DNA of 64,000 nt, from contig NW_026516782.1 in assembly GCF_025766255.1 (NCBI RefSeq), positions 1 through 64,000 of the forward strand, given 5' to 3'. Source of the DNA: Zychaea mexicana. Its lineage: Eukaryota > Mucoromycota > Mucoromycetes > Mucorales > Lichtheimiaceae. Under the pieces are notes generated by a model that saw only the letters and a list, made by a program, of their open reading frames with translations, ran no database searches and had not been told where the DNA came from. This document shows, in pieces, positions 10,660 through 23,384 of this stretch (positions are counted from its first letter, which is position 1; each line of letters starts with the position of its first letter). Made by a program: the position numbers and the translations under genes.

Positions 10660-11625
10660 TATACTTATCCATACTTCTACAATGAGACACAGGAGAGCCG
10701 AACACGCGGCCAGAGCAGAGCAGAGAATCGCAGCCAAGGCAAAAGCACTTCTTCTCGCTGAGAAATTAAAAGATCATTAGAGGGCTGCACACACTGTGCT
10801 ATCTTCATTTTTGACACGGCATGTCCATCCTCCTCCATCCCAAGCTGGATGCAGCTATACTAACATTTGTTATGTCGTTTTACAGAAAAGATATAGACAG
10901 AGAGAGGTGGCTCTAAATTAATCCAAGTCCAAACAGACCACCGCAGAACCTGCCTTTAATAGAAAAAAAAAGTATCTATGAGCAGCTGTGTATACTTTTT
11001 GACATGTCAGGGCAGACATCTTTCTGGTTTTTCAAACACGCAAAGACAAACACAAGCACAAAATCCTTTCCAGCTATACTTACTGTTATGACATCCTTGG
11101 GTTGGAGGAAGAGAGCCTTGAGCTAAAAAGAGGAAAAGCAAGAAGGACACGACGACCAATTCTGAAAAGAATAAGAGAAGAAATGAGAGAGACTGCCATA
11201 CTGCTCACCTTTGACACGTCATCCCCAGCACCCAGGCCATCCTACTCACCTACCAATGTTCAAGTCCCTTTTTGCTTATCTCTACTATCTGTTACTTGTC
11301 CGCCGGACACGATTAACCCAACCAGCATAAGGCGGAACCTGAAGTAGAAAGAAAAGAAGAAAGACCTTAAGCAGGCTGTTCTACATATGCAGCTACTTTT
11401 GACACGTCACGGCATCAGCACTCCCAACAGACACTCAGCTTCTCTCCAGCTCATGCTGACATTCCTTTTCCTACCGTACTCACAGCCGTTGCTTGAGCTT
11501 AAAGGTGGGGTGCAAATACCAAACCGAACCAACCGTTTCAAAAGGTCAGAATCCTACAGTAGTAGCAGAGAAGAAAGGAGGATAACATTAGTGGCTGTAT
11601 GCTGTACACACACTTCTTAGACACA
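10660..11625 (+). repeat. Degenerate ~200-bp tandem array (decayed exon-intron units?)
   Basis: A near-palindromic core TTGACAYGTCA (variants TTGACACGGCA and AGACACATCA) recurs near 10811, 10999, 11211, 11399 and 11619, spaced 188-219 bp. Each copy follows a G/C-rich GGCTG-CA-type segment. Between cores lie purine-rich stretches encoding Arg/Lys/Glu-rich peptides (for example around 10682-10770 and 11102-11195). The stretch before 10885 looks like an intron 3' end, with TACTAAC, pyrimidines and CAG. I read the array as diverged copies of one basic exon plus its intron, placed upstream of the broken Helitron helicase. The coding interpretation is inference. Confidence 0.5.
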
Positions 11626-12270
11626 TCAAAATTCAGATCTTCTTTCGTATATCACATCCAAATGCAAAAACTCAAAGTACACTTCACCCTTTCCATATCG
11701 TTCTTACACTTGCATTTCTGCTTTGAGAGCCAACGTGAAGGGGAGAAGGGCCAGGTTAAGACGAGAAGAAGGTCTGTGTCAAAAAAGAAAGAAAGTGAGA
11801 TAAAGGATCTTGAGAAATCACTGTATACTCACGATCGGTTGCATACACTCTTCTCACTCACCACCATAAACATACTCTCTCCAATCCTCTAATCCGTTCC
11901 AATGATACTCACATTGAATAGCTTTGGCTTAGAAAAGTTGACGAGGAGGAAGAAGAGCGGCATGATTGCTGCGACCGCGCGGTTATATAGTAGTAATGAT
12001 CACACATGCTACGCGGCATTTGAGCGAGTTCATTCTATCCTATCATATTACTCTCTGACGTTTATGACGCGCCGAGGTGTGTGAGTAGACGGGTATCGCA
12101 TCGAGGAAAGACTCAAGGAGATAACCGTCATTAACACGACAGAAGCTCACTTCAAATCCTTCATCATCTGAGAAGTGTCATCGCTTTAAACACGCTGAAT
12201 AGAAGTATCAATACAAGTATCAACGTATTCACTACACTATGTATATAGGAGTATCCAAGATCTCATGAGA

Positions 12271-13407
12271 CATGACGGTCCCGCGCTTGCCAATGTTCCA
12301 TTTGGTGAAAAAATCATGATCTTTGGCGTTGACTTTCGCTAGGTATTCAACATTGTATCCTCTCTTCTACTCTGCATTCTTTTACTACTGAGCGGTAGTA
12401 CTTACATTAAAGTATCTGCATCAAACCTGATAACAGTTCCTTCCTGTGATACCAGATGATCGCGCTCGCAAATCGTACAGTAGTATCTAAATCGTTCATC
12501 AATTTGGCCCAGTGTCACCGTCCACCGCCTTGAAACCAACATGCGCGTCCAACAACCTGCCAACACCAATGACACAAACGAGCATGGCCAGTTCATGCAA
12601 TTTTTACTTTGCGTTGGTGATGGTGCTGAGCTGTTGGTGCCAGCCACTGACGACAGAGTCCGGCTTCCGGATCGAATGCTCATGCCACATTACAACACGT
12701 ACGAGCTCATAGAAGCCATTTACGGCAACCTCAACGCACCACATGTGGATCGTGGTTACCTCATCAGTCGCTCTATCTTAATTCCAGAGAATGTCGACGT
12801 CACAGCAATCAACGAATTGATACTCGACCATTTCCCAGGCACTGTACACGAATTCCAGAGCGCTTATACAGTGGATGATCCGGAAGATTAAACCACATAC
12901 CCACCAGAGCTTCTGAATGCAATGAATCCATGAGACCTCCCACCACACTCGCTAAAACTCAAAGTCGGTTGCCCAGTCATGCTTTTGCGGAACTTGCATA
13001 CCCAAAGTGGTCTCTGCAATAGGATACGGCCGATTGTACGCTCTTTCCAACGCTATGTACTTGAAGCAGAAATAGCCAGTGGACCTCATGCCGGCAACAT
13101 CGTCTTAATCCCTCGCATAACACTCACACCTTCACAAACACGCTCCCCCATTCTATTTGAACGCCCGCAAGCCCTTGTTCGCTTGGCATTTGCAATAACC
13201 ATCAATAAGGCACAGGGTCAAACTTTCAACACTGTTGGCCTCTACTTGCCTGAACCTCCTATCACCCACGGTCTATTTCATGTAGCCATGTCACGCGTCC
13301 GCACACCATCATCTATTAGAATCATGTTAGCTCCCGAGAACTCAAGTATCGCGGGTCAGCAAGGCCAAAACACCCGAAATGTTGTTTTCCATGAAGTTCT
13401 TCTCTAA
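12271..13407 (+). pseudogene. Helitron PIF1-like helicase remnant
   Basis: Pieces in different frames match the C-terminal helicase of the intact Helitron at 38621-43844. NVPFGEKIMIFGVDFR ends in TAG where the intact protein has Q (about 12290-12343). Next comes the NMRV...GDG segment with VDVTAINELILDHFPG (12541-12891). Last is LLRNLHTQSGLCNRIRP, with INKAQGQTFNTVG and MSRVRTPSSIRI, ending VVFHEVLL (12979-13407). Stops and frameshifts separate them, and no Rep domain or Walker A is seen, so the copy is truncated and inactive. Confidence 0.85.
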
Positions 13408-13657
13408 TTCTTTTTGTCGCCTATTCTCTTTTACCTTCTTATCACTACATTATCTTTTTCTACACTTCTTTTCGCATTGCATTTAAACTGGAGATAGTTA
13501 AGTATCCAACTTTGACGACTTTCTATGATAGACTACTTCTCACTGAACAATGATCTAGCTTTTGTTTCTGAAAACAGACAATAAGGATCCAATACCAAAA
13601 CACTGATCCAACCTCGCTCTACAGGGGGGTTTGGGGGGGCCGTTCGGACGCGTTTCC

Positions 13658-13722
13658 GTTGAATGACACGGAGCGAAGCGGAGGGGCTCATTCATCCGAG
13701 CGAAGCGAGAAAGGACCGCTAG
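13658..13722 (+). other. Candidate Helitron 3' terminus with CTAG end
   Basis: A 52-bp module (13658-13709; GTTGAATGAC start, GCGAAGCGAG end) is nearly identical to 44180-44231 downstream of the intact Helitron. Here it is followed by GACCGCTAG and then T. CTAG before T fits the CTRR-T ending known for Helitrons. A GCTC/GAGC mini-hairpin lies within the module. The boundary is a proposal only. Confidence 0.45.
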
Positions 13723-15589
13723 TAATGCTTAAAGTAATAATAATTTATTATTTAGTTTGAAGTTTATTTATTGGAAGGTCAATGACGGTATGCTTGTAGC
13801 GTTCTTGTCGTTTTTCTTGCAATGCGGAGATTATCAGAAAAAGCCCTCATAAGAGAGATGATGCTTTAACTGAAAATAGTTTTCTAGTGAGGGAAAAACA
13901 TGCCAGATTAAATATGATATAGAGTACAGATACTTTTAATAAACAGAGAGTATATGTACCATAATAAATAGTGGGTTCATTAGACCGTATATAAGATATT
14001 TCCTATTAGTGCAGAAGGCTGGTTTGAAAAGAGGTACGTTTTAATGTAGTATATGCATTTTCTATAAAGAATATCAGAGCATACATGTTTATGCTGTACA
14101 ATTCGCTTATTACAGTACTCTCCTCCTGTCATTGTATTGTTGGACATCGCAATCAATAAAGACAGCGATTGCTCTTCCTTAAAACCCTGGTTATAAAAGC
14201 TATGTAAGAATAGTAAATAAACACTGACATCGCGGTTGTTGCCGTAAAATGATAAGCTTTAATTCACTTATACTTTTGTTTGGGCCTATACACGGCAACA
14301 TCTGGCTATGCGGTAATCTTGTCCATATCGATGGACAGGAAATAAACTTGTCTGGTACATCAACGATTTACCTCGTCTGGCAAAACAGTGACAGCTTAGT
14401 ATCACAGAACTCTTTTTTTTGAAGAATCGAGGCATCTTGAAAACAGCATCGTGTGATATGTAGGTTGCCAGTAAACAGCCAGTATATTTATGTGACGTAG
14501 ATGCAAAGTTTCAAAGCATGTTGAAAAATCAAAGGTGAGTACTGTAGCGATCAAATGTTTCTGCGAGCGTACAGCTTAGGCAACATGCTCTAGTATTTAC
14601 CGGCTATCTTTGACAAAATAAAATTCTTAGGTTTTTGTCTTAAAAGGCACTACCGGAAGAACCCGACATTACGGCTATAAGGAACCTGCGGCAAAACCCA
14701 TAGCTACATGGATTTGGTTCAGCTAATCTTAGAATAACTCCTCATCGCATTAGCATGATAGCAGCTACTAGAGTGAACTGCTGTTTGGAACATTGAGCGT
14801 TAAAAGCGGAATATGATATTCAAGAAATCTTACTCGCATACAACACTCACTCGCACACAATTCGTTGCATTTGCGATATATTAAGCTTGCACTTCATGTG
14901 CCTGCAGCATCAATTCTATTATTTAAGCAGACAACTTCAAGTAAATAACAGAAGTACTGTATCTTAAGTTCTCACATTGTGATCTCACAAGTATCATATT
15001 ATACTGTCAGTTTCCGAGATACTCGTTTTTTCAAGCTTGTTGGAATGTAGTAGTATCTCACCTCTTGTTTTTTCATTGCCCTATTCAGCTAATACAAAAT
15101 ACCGTACCTTCGCTGTTGGCCAGCGCAAACTTCACTAGAAGCTGTACTTTATTAATTTACATGTATTATTTATGATATCGATTACTAAGAAGGATGCATA
15201 TCGCTTCATCTACGCTTATGCATCATGATTTATTCTAATAGTTCGTTATAATCAGTCCGATGAGTAAGCATTCACCTATGATTATCGACAACTTTCGACT
15301 AAACTTTGAGGTCTTGTGACTAACTTGCTTACTCATTCAGCAAGGTTGATTGATCAAGTTGGTACCAATGACAATGTCAAAATTTTCGTGCCCTTCAAAA
15401 GGAATATCGGAAGAAAGAACGTTCTGGCAATATAAACAGCAAACTGCATGAACAGGCCCCCCTTCGGGCGCCGGTGTCGGATCTGTTACAATCCCGGAGT
15501 TGTAATCCGGTAGATCTTTTTTGCCAGGTGTATCCGAAACTCGACGGCGAGAAAGGGAATCTCTTTTTTTTACTCTCTCTCCACACACA
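13723..15589. other. Intergenic, nothing recognised
   Basis: AT-rich spacer of about 1.9 kb upstream of the UPF0662 gene. No coding family, tRNA or repeat end was recognised. Its right end is the presumed promoter of the gene starting at 15590. Confidence 0.5.
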
Positions 15590-17392
15590 ATGCCAATTCG
15601 AGTACCACCAGAAGGCAAGTCTTTTGCTCTGCTATAAAAAGAGCAGAATAAGCAAGCTCTATATCACACACAGCTGTAGCAGGTCACTAACAGGTTAAGG
15701 AAAATATAACTGCGGTGTTTAATAGAGCTGCCTATGCTCGAGCAACTGCTGAACATAAAGAATCGCTTAACCGCGCTGAAACGGGATCGCTCAAGCTACC
15801 TGCGCACACAAGACATTCTACCGTTGAAAGACGAAACTGAAGAGCAGGTGGAAAAATTGAGCAAGGTTCGTGGCAATGTATTGTTCTCGGAGGATCGCTT
15901 GTCAAATCGCACCGACGACGTGCTGGACGAAGTATGTCAGCTGCTGAGCTTATCGTTTTTATGCTTGGGCAAGACTAGAGAAAGTAAAGTATTTTGTCTT
16001 ACAAAAGAAGGGTATTATTTTTTCACTGGGCATGTTAACTTATTCCGAGAATTACCAGCACCTGCTGTGTACTCTCAGGTGATAGCTATCAAGGTAAGGA
16101 AAAACGAACATGCACGGGTCATGCATAAATTTTTCACAAAATTTAATATCTGCTTCTTCCAACAGCAATGCTTTGACAGATTGGAAGAATTTGGAATTTA
16201 CGCTGAAGAGTTTCTGGAACCTTATGAGAAAAAGTTAAAAGAAATCGGACAAATTCTTGAAATCGACAATCGAGACCAGGTTATTCCCGAAACTGCTATG
16301 AAGATCGTCAACATCAAGTTTAAGCAGTGCAGTGAGTTGATCTTGCTTTTTCTTTATAAAGAAAAGTACATTTGCTAATTGGTGCTTTATAGAGCGCATC
16401 TATGAGAACTTGCTAGATACGATCCATGAAGTCTCTCCTGAACTGTAAGTGTGTGGATGTGGTTGTGCGATGTGTTCTTTATCTGTCCGTCGGTGTAACA
16501 AGATCTCTTCTGCTATCTAGTGTACCGGTACGCAACCAACTATTACGTGTCCGGCGTCATCTAGTATCCGTCGCATGCAGAAAGTCGTTCAAACAATCGG
16601 ATTTATTAGGAGCCCAGGAGGAGTTGAATGAAATCGATCAGAAGAGAGTGGATGGCAAGTTCATGGGCAAAGACGGGGTCAGTATTCCACCAGGCCAGGC
16701 TGTTGTTGTCGGTCTCCTCGAGCAAATTTATGCATACGCACACGATCTGGTCCTTGTAGCGAGCAGCGACTTTTCACCTGCATTACAGACAATCCGTGAA
16801 CGACTCGTTGAAATCAAGACTCAGCTGGAGCGACTTGAACTTACGCACAAATGGACATTGCGACAGACCGATCTATTCACGTACCAACATCAACTCCATG
16901 ATATCGTCAGTATGCGATGCTCGGACGAGGAAAGCCCCAATTACGGCAAGTTTGTCGACGAGCGTGGTGAGGCCCCTGAAGGACAGACGGTGTTACTCTT
17001 TCTGCTTCAGAAATGCTATCGCATGATCCTTATTCTGCTGAATGAAAGCCTTCCGGTCTCAGAAGCACTGACGCCCATATATAATCAACTGTCCACCGTT
17101 CGTCAATGCTTGCTTGCAGTTAGAAATACTGGCGCACCTTGCTCTCCCGAAGAGCTCTACCCGTAAGTTTATATTTCCAAAGTATCTTCTCCGCTGTAGT
17201 ACTGAACATTTTTTCGGGTGCAGATATCAAATGAAGTTGACAAGTATCGACAATTTACGCCGAGATGGCAAGTTCCATGATGACGAAGGACATATCCCTG
17301 AAGGACAAGCAATGTGCGTTTCGACGTTAGAGGAATGCTACAGCCTTTTGGATGAACTTCGTGACCAAAACCAAGGTAGCGAAAGCGCATAA
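15590..17392 (+). CDS. UPF0662/DUF2408 family protein (Cub1-like)
   Basis: Seven exons, all in phase: 15590-15614, 15726-15931, 16079-16093, 16166-16331, 16393-16444, 16521-17162 and 17224-17392, giving 424 aa. The family is fungal; the yeast member YPL260W (Cub1) has been linked to proteasome function and DNA repair. Visible family traits are the LLNIKNRLTALKRDRSSYL start and repeated blocks of the form D-G-K-F-x-(9)-P-x-G-Q followed by a short helix (EEL...DGKFMGKDGVSIPPGQ, NYGKFVDERGEAPEGQ, DGKFHDDEGHIPEGQ). Intron 1 appears to use a GC donor (15615). Exon 3 is only 15 nt. A start at the ATG 15734 is possible if the GC-AG intron is wrong. It converges with the ankyrin gene. Confidence 0.85.
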
Positions 17393-17607
17393 AAACACCA
17401 TCATCGTTATTTTCTAAATAAGATCCACCACAATCCCCACATAATTCATAATACACTTATGTACAGTAGCATAGCAACCAAAAACTTTTAAAGATAATTA
17501 CTTTTTTTAAACTGGCAGTGGATGGGTTGGAAGGGTATTCGTATTTGTATTGAATCACACTACAAGGGAAAGAACACAAGACATCTCTATCGGTACAGGA
17601 GCTACTC

Positions 17608-18424
17608 TTAGTCGCTGGGCTGATCATCGTCCGAATGGACGTCGTCGTCATCGTGGGCGATATCCGAATCATCCTATTCGAAGAATAGATTAATACGACT
17701 TATTCCCTCTACATCCACTCTACATTCGTTTCCTACCATCTGATATGCGGTTGCACCTTGTTCTAGTAATTCCTTAAGCTCCTTGTTTTGGGGGTTCACC
17801 AATGTGATTGGCGTGAGCTTATTACGGTTCTCTATGCTAAAATTCTCTCAGCATAGTCTCTTCGCCGACCAAAAAGTCTCTGGTCCCCCAACCCAACATC
17901 CTTCTCTTTTCAGGTGTACAAGTTCAAAGACATACTTAGGGTCAGCACCGGCCTCAAGCAAAATCTCTACCATTGCAACCGCCATGGGGACGTCTTCACT
18001 TTGATGTTGCACTGCCTTATGCAAAGGTGTGTCTCCTTCAAGTCTATTTTTGACATCGAAATCAATGTCGTCAAGATTGACGAGCAGTTCAAGACAGCCA
18101 ATGGAACCGAACTGGGCACTAGAACAAATATTGTACATTGCCTCGTTTTAAATATGCATAATTGTAACATTTCTTCCTTTTTTTTTTCTTTCCACCACAC
18201 AGTACCTACGCGTAGTGAGCTGCTGTGTTACCGGCACCGTCGACGAAGTTAGGGTCACAACTTCCTTCTTTCAAAAGGTCGCCAAGGACATCTTCCTGAT
18301 CGTTTCGGCAGGTCGAAAGCATCAATTTATCTATTGTTCACAAGTTAATCGTTGACTAGGAACAAAGTATGAAAGGGCACATTGAAAACGCTAACTTACT
18401 GTTGGTTGCACCCTCTTTGGTCAT
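17608..18424 (-). CDS. Small ankyrin-repeat protein
   Basis: Five exons in phase (18424-18400, 18330-18210, 18118-17936, 17836-17737, 17673-17608) give 164 aa. Three to four ankyrin repeats fill most of it: NFVDGAGNTAAHYAAQFG, then EGDTPLHKAVQH with a VEILLEAGADP helix pair, then NKLTPITLVNPQNKELKELL. The C-terminus is a short acidic tail rich in Asp. Length and layout resemble small fungal ankyrin proteins such as yeast YCR051W, whose role is poorly defined. It presumably acts in protein-protein binding. The gene ends 215 bp from the convergent UPF0662 gene. Confidence 0.85.
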
Positions 18425-21400
18425 TTTATATGGCTATTCTGGAGAAAAAAGAACAAGTGCTCCAGGTTTACTGTGCTCCACTTTAAACAGCCTAATTCCG
18501 TCCCCAGCCAATGAGGAAACTACGTCGTACACATTTTGGTTGTCAAGTGGGGAGTTGCTCCAGCGCCGTTGAGGTACATAAAAATTCCCAGGTTATCGTT
18601 ATACTTCGTGAATTCACCGTTCGTAAGTCTTTCCTCTTAATACAGTCATTTAAAATCGTCGATAGCAATACTTTAATCCAATGCCTTAGAATATATAACG
18701 TGCTTCCTTGTATAAAATTTGAAGAATATGCATGTATTTCATCGATTAGATAACATGGACAACAACTAACAAGTACTTCGTGCCAGCTTCAAATCTCTTG
18801 AACTTTACTGTCCTACGAATAAAAGGGGTTGGCGTACCTATATTTGTGTCCTTTCAAGCTGGTCTTGCATTAAATATCAGTAGTACCATTAGCACAACAG
18901 CTGAAACTTTGTATACTTTATGCTAATGTACTTTCTTCTGCAGTGTCCTGCAGAAGATTATATAGTGAACAAAGCCATATACTTGAGAAAGCTGGTATAT
19001 ACTTCTCTCAAGGTCGCTTACAAGTATAATGGGAAATGATGATGTCTGCTCTCACCGTTCTCGTCGTTTTTGAGACGACTTAACAGCATAGACGAAACAC
19101 GTCTTAATGCGTGCCAATCTTGTTGCATATAAGTGTAACGAACTGAGTAAAGTTCACGATCAGTGTAGTTCTCTCTTTAGAACACCGATATTTCAGGCAT
19201 TAGCGAGCCCGATGGAAATGGAAAACGTTGCACGAACTGTATGTATCACAGCAACAAAAATCTACATGTAGCTAGGGGATCATCTGTTCCCTACTGTCAC
19301 TTTTTTGAATAACATTTGGGTCGAAATCGTTGAAATGACGAGGGCAGAATTCGTGCGCTCATACCATGGACGACACAATTAGTAGGAAGTGGAAACAATC
19401 ATCAAGTGACAATACTATGCCAAATATACCTATCTTAAGGAACCTCCGATTCGTAGAAAACAGTCTACACATTTTCTGGCTTCTAATGGTACGAGTTCGT
19501 ACAGCTGCCGTGAACGTGATTCACATATTACCGAATGACTGCTCTAATTCCTTCTGTGTATACACTTTAGGTGAGAGACAAAGTTATGCTATTAAACATT
19601 AATTATGGTATGATTTTACCATAAACGCGCTGTCGTCGACCATGCTTGTTAAAATGCCCGAAAATCTATACATTTTTTTGGATGATCAATGGCACAAAAA
19701 GAGTAAGCCGATTATGTATCATCTACAATAATAAGTGATATATATAATGTGTAGCGTTAATATGGTGTTTCTATATCGGTGATTACTATGAATCATGTAT
19801 ATGTGATAAACTCTAAGGAAGGACGAATCGAACGATAGTGGACACGCACATAAATACAATCTTCTACACGAAGTCATAATTTTTAACTGCCCGTACGTAC
19901 CAAATAAGCGATCGATGTTTTTGCCATGTTACCAAAATTTCCAGGGCCCAGAAAACGCATGAAACATGTAGACAGCAGCGCCGTAATTGGTCACCAGCAT
20001 TTGGCACCAGTCGTAGCGTTGTTAGCTATTCGACGCCGCCAATAGCATTATATAGACTCTGGGGTCCGTGACCGTTGCCTTGAAAGCTATGTCCGTGGTG
20101 AATGCGAATCGTTTGGAGTGAGTGTGCGATGAATAGTGCTTGCTATAACAGTCTTGCCGATAGATGGCTACTGAAGATATGCAGGAAGGCGAAGTTTGCA
20201 TGATGGCGAGTAGAGCGAATGATACTTGGCACCTTAGCGTAAATCCCAAGCACATCATAGAATCACTGCTCATAGCAGTTGAAGCTGTCAATTCGTCAAC
20301 GGGTGAGACATCGTGTATCCAGAGGCATTCGTTCTGTTATTTATTTGAAAGCAGTGGTAAGTGCAGCTGAAAAAATCGGATATTAGACTTCGACTTGTTG
20401 CTAGAAAAGGTGCAGCGACTGACAGCATGTTGAGATTACAAGAAATGTTACCACGCGTGACATAAGTGGACATTAGATAAACTCAAAAAAAAGCGACTGA
20501 AGTAGTCAATATCAGTACAGACTGTTTTCCCAAAAGTAAATTATTTATTAAAGACATGAAGCTGCTGTAAATCAAATTCCTGCTGTATTGATGAGCAACT
20601 ATGTAGTGATCGAGAAATTTGTTAATGTAGCAGTTTTAATGATTATGATACATGCTATTGCTCTTTTATAAGCAAAGTAGCAATAATATATATGGTAGCT
20701 ACATAGCCGCTCTCTACTTGAAAACCTGATGATTAATGTCGTTCTTAAGCATCGCTGTGTAGCTTCTGCTTCTCTCTAATTGATGACATACATATATAAT
20801 TCAGTGCTAATAAAGCAAGCACTGCTCTGGCTCCAAATGATGTACTGATTGTCCTGCAATTTAATATGAAAGGCACATAGTATTAATTTTTTGAAATGGC
20901 ATTACAGAGACTTTGTTGTAGAAGAACATTCTTTACTTCTTTGTATGATGTAACTGTACGCAATACTTGTATGAGAAGTAAATGAAACGAACGGTTGGAT
21001 ATGCTTATTAAAAACCTTCCATCTTGGCAATTCTTCCGTCTTTGTCAGTTTTTCCACGATTAGTGCATTGATATAAGGAATTAGAACATATAAACGGATT
21101 AAATTCTCAGATATGTTAATGAAGATCAAAATATATGCACATATCCCACACATACAAACAGCGGCAGAACCGCTGATAGTGAAATTAAAGCAAAAATGGC
21201 TACTATAATTATATGACAGTTGAGATTGATCCGATAATTTATGGTACAAGTGCACAATACTTTCTTTGTATTTAATAAGAATGGTTTTCATTCAAATGGA
21301 GAATGCTACATAATGTAATGTTAATTAGATAAATGAAAACTTTAGAGTAATATTATTAAATAAACGGTCGCATGGCTACATCTTGCACAAGGGGGTTCGA

Positions 21401-21655
21401 GGATGGATGATGGAGGAACAAAAACAAAGTATACTAAGGGGTAAAGAAAGGGGCAGGTTAGATAGGAAGTGGTGAAGCAAATAGCGACGAGTTGTAGCCG
21501 AAACCAGTACTTGTGACGAGAGATAGACTAGAACAATAAAGAAGGAAAGAAAAAGAGAATCTAAGAGCTTCTTCCTTTAATTTTTAGGGGACTTTTCTCG
21601 AGGGAAGAAGAGAGAAAATGGACCCTTTTAATGCTGTTTCTATTATGCTTGTTTT
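18425..21655. other. Gene-poor 3.2 kb, nothing recognised
   Basis: Both strands were read. Only short frames without recognisable domains appear, with AT-rich sequence throughout. The left end is the presumed promoter of the ankyrin gene; the right end is the 3' flank of the chitin deacetylase gene. No TE termini or tRNA were seen. Confidence 0.5.
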
Positions 21656-23265
21656 TTAAGCCATCAGACGGGCAACGCCCGCGAGTAAGGCGGCAAAGAG
21701 CATAAGGGACGGCATTGCGGATACAGAAACGGCAGAGCTAGGTGAGTTGGAAGCGCCAGGTACGACGCCAGAGCCAGTTGCAGTGCTTGCATTCTGGTTG
21801 ACCTTTTGGTCAAAGCTGGGGAAAGTGACGACTTGTTCGATGTAGGGGTGCGAGATGTTCATGCATGTTGCAACGTCGACCACGTGCTTGTATGCATTTT
21901 TGATGGCTGGATAATTCTTGATTGCAAAGTCCATGGTCATGTTATTGATTTCGTGGCTCAGAACAATGTTGCCGCCGTTAGCAAAGGTGCCGTTTGAGCC
22001 CATGGTTATGAAATTTTGGTAGTTTTGATCGACAGTCTGAGGTGTCACACCCGGAGTCGTACCAGCTGCCCAGTCGTCGGTATCAAGATTCCAGAGGATT
22101 GCAGTGAAGTTGAGCTGTGTTGCAATCCAGCGAACTCGGTCATCTAGGTCGCCCAGGGCCTAAGATTATAGTAATAGTAAACCAATCGCCAATTAGTGAA
22201 AAAGACTCCCCGATCCTCTAGCGCATCTATGCTGTATGTCACCTTTCAACCCCCTCCCCTTCCCCACTTCCCCGTAATTCTGCTCTCCCTCTCAGAAAGG
22301 AGATACTATTTCGAGGCATGGAAATTGAGAGTAGAATCAAAAAGCGAAGGGCTGTTCAACTTACAGGACGCCAGTAGAGAGGGGTAACACCCGTGACGTA
22401 CTTGATGGCCTTGGCTGAATAGTACAGTTCTGCAAGAACCTCCTGGTTGTTTAGCGTAGTCATCATCTTGTGGGACCAGGTATGACCTGCAATGTGGTGG
22501 CCGTCCTTGACACCGCGCAGTGCGCCATAAGGCCAGTTGAGAACGTTAGAGCCAATGTAGAACATTGAGGCTTGCTGGTTGTTTTGTTGTAAAAAGTCGT
22601 AGAAGGCATTGTGCGAGCAATTGGGTCCGTCATCAAATGTCTAAATGATTTTTATATCCTTGCTTAGTCAATTCTCTTGTATCTTGTAGATGACACAGAC
22701 ACAAACACAAACACACGCGTATGTGAACAGAAAAAAAAAGGAGAAGCTAGCAAAAAATAACAGATCGCACTAAGGAGGCACGTATTCAACAAAATGGAGT
22801 AGCACTTACAAGACCCCAAGTTTCAGGCTCTGGACAACGGCTGATATCGGCGTAGATGCCTTCATGCTTGGGCGTTGTGCACTGGCTGGAGGACCACCAG
22901 CAGTCGGGATCGTTCTTAGCGTCATATCCGACCATGTTCAAACCACCAGCAGCGGTTGCTGTGCGCACGGGGATGTTGGGAGCTTTTGTCCAGTCGATGG
23001 AGTTGTACAATTGTTGGAACTCTTGGCTGGTGTTCATGTTGTTGCTTGTAGCAACGTCCCAGTTGGTGGGCCATTCGGCCGGATTGACGGTGTAATCAGA
23101 GTTGTAAAACTGGCATTCGGTCGCTACGTCCCCAGAGGTTGTCTGGGGGATGTCAGGCATCGAGATATTGGTCGGATCGGTCTTGGTGGCTGAGAAGTTT
23201 GTCTTGACCTCAGCATGAGCGAGCCCAAGCATGCAGGCTAACAGGGCGAGGTAGTAATGAATCAT
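21656..23265 (-). CDS. Chitin deacetylase (CE4), secreted and probably GPI-anchored
   Basis: Three exons (23265-22810, 22640-22365, 22159-21656) encode 411 aa. The enzyme removes acetyl groups from chitin to make chitosan, a major wall polymer in Mucorales. An N-terminal signal peptide (LALLACMLGLAHA) is followed by the polysaccharide-deacetylase domain with all CE4 motifs: TFDDGP, HTWSH, RPALGDLDDRVRW, DTDDW and IVLSHE. These supply the metal ligands and catalytic Asp/His. The C-terminus is Ser/Thr/Ala-rich and ends in a hydrophobic stretch (LMLFAALLAGVARLMA), as expected for GPI attachment. Intron 2 splits motif 3 right after RP. A TATAAA lies 114 bp upstream. Confidence 0.95.
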
Positions 23266-23378
23266 CTTCTTTGCCAGTACGAGTTAGTGATAGAAGAAAG
23301 AAGCAATATATGAAGAAAACAAGTGGATCGGTGTAGAGAAAGAAAAGGAAACGAAGAAAGCAGCTAACCCTCGCGAAA

Positions 23379-23384
23379 TTTATA
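23379..23384 (-). promoter_or_regulatory. TATA box of chitin deacetylase gene
   Basis: TATAAA on the minus strand, 114 bp upstream of the ATG at 23265, within GC-richer flanks. Spacing suits a short leader with a start site about 30 bp downstream. Inferred from sequence only. Confidence 0.5.

Noticed and set aside
15440..15480. Possible tRNA or terminator hairpin around the CCCCCTTCGGGCG stretch
   Set aside because: No cloverleaf can be formed and no A/B box pair was seen.
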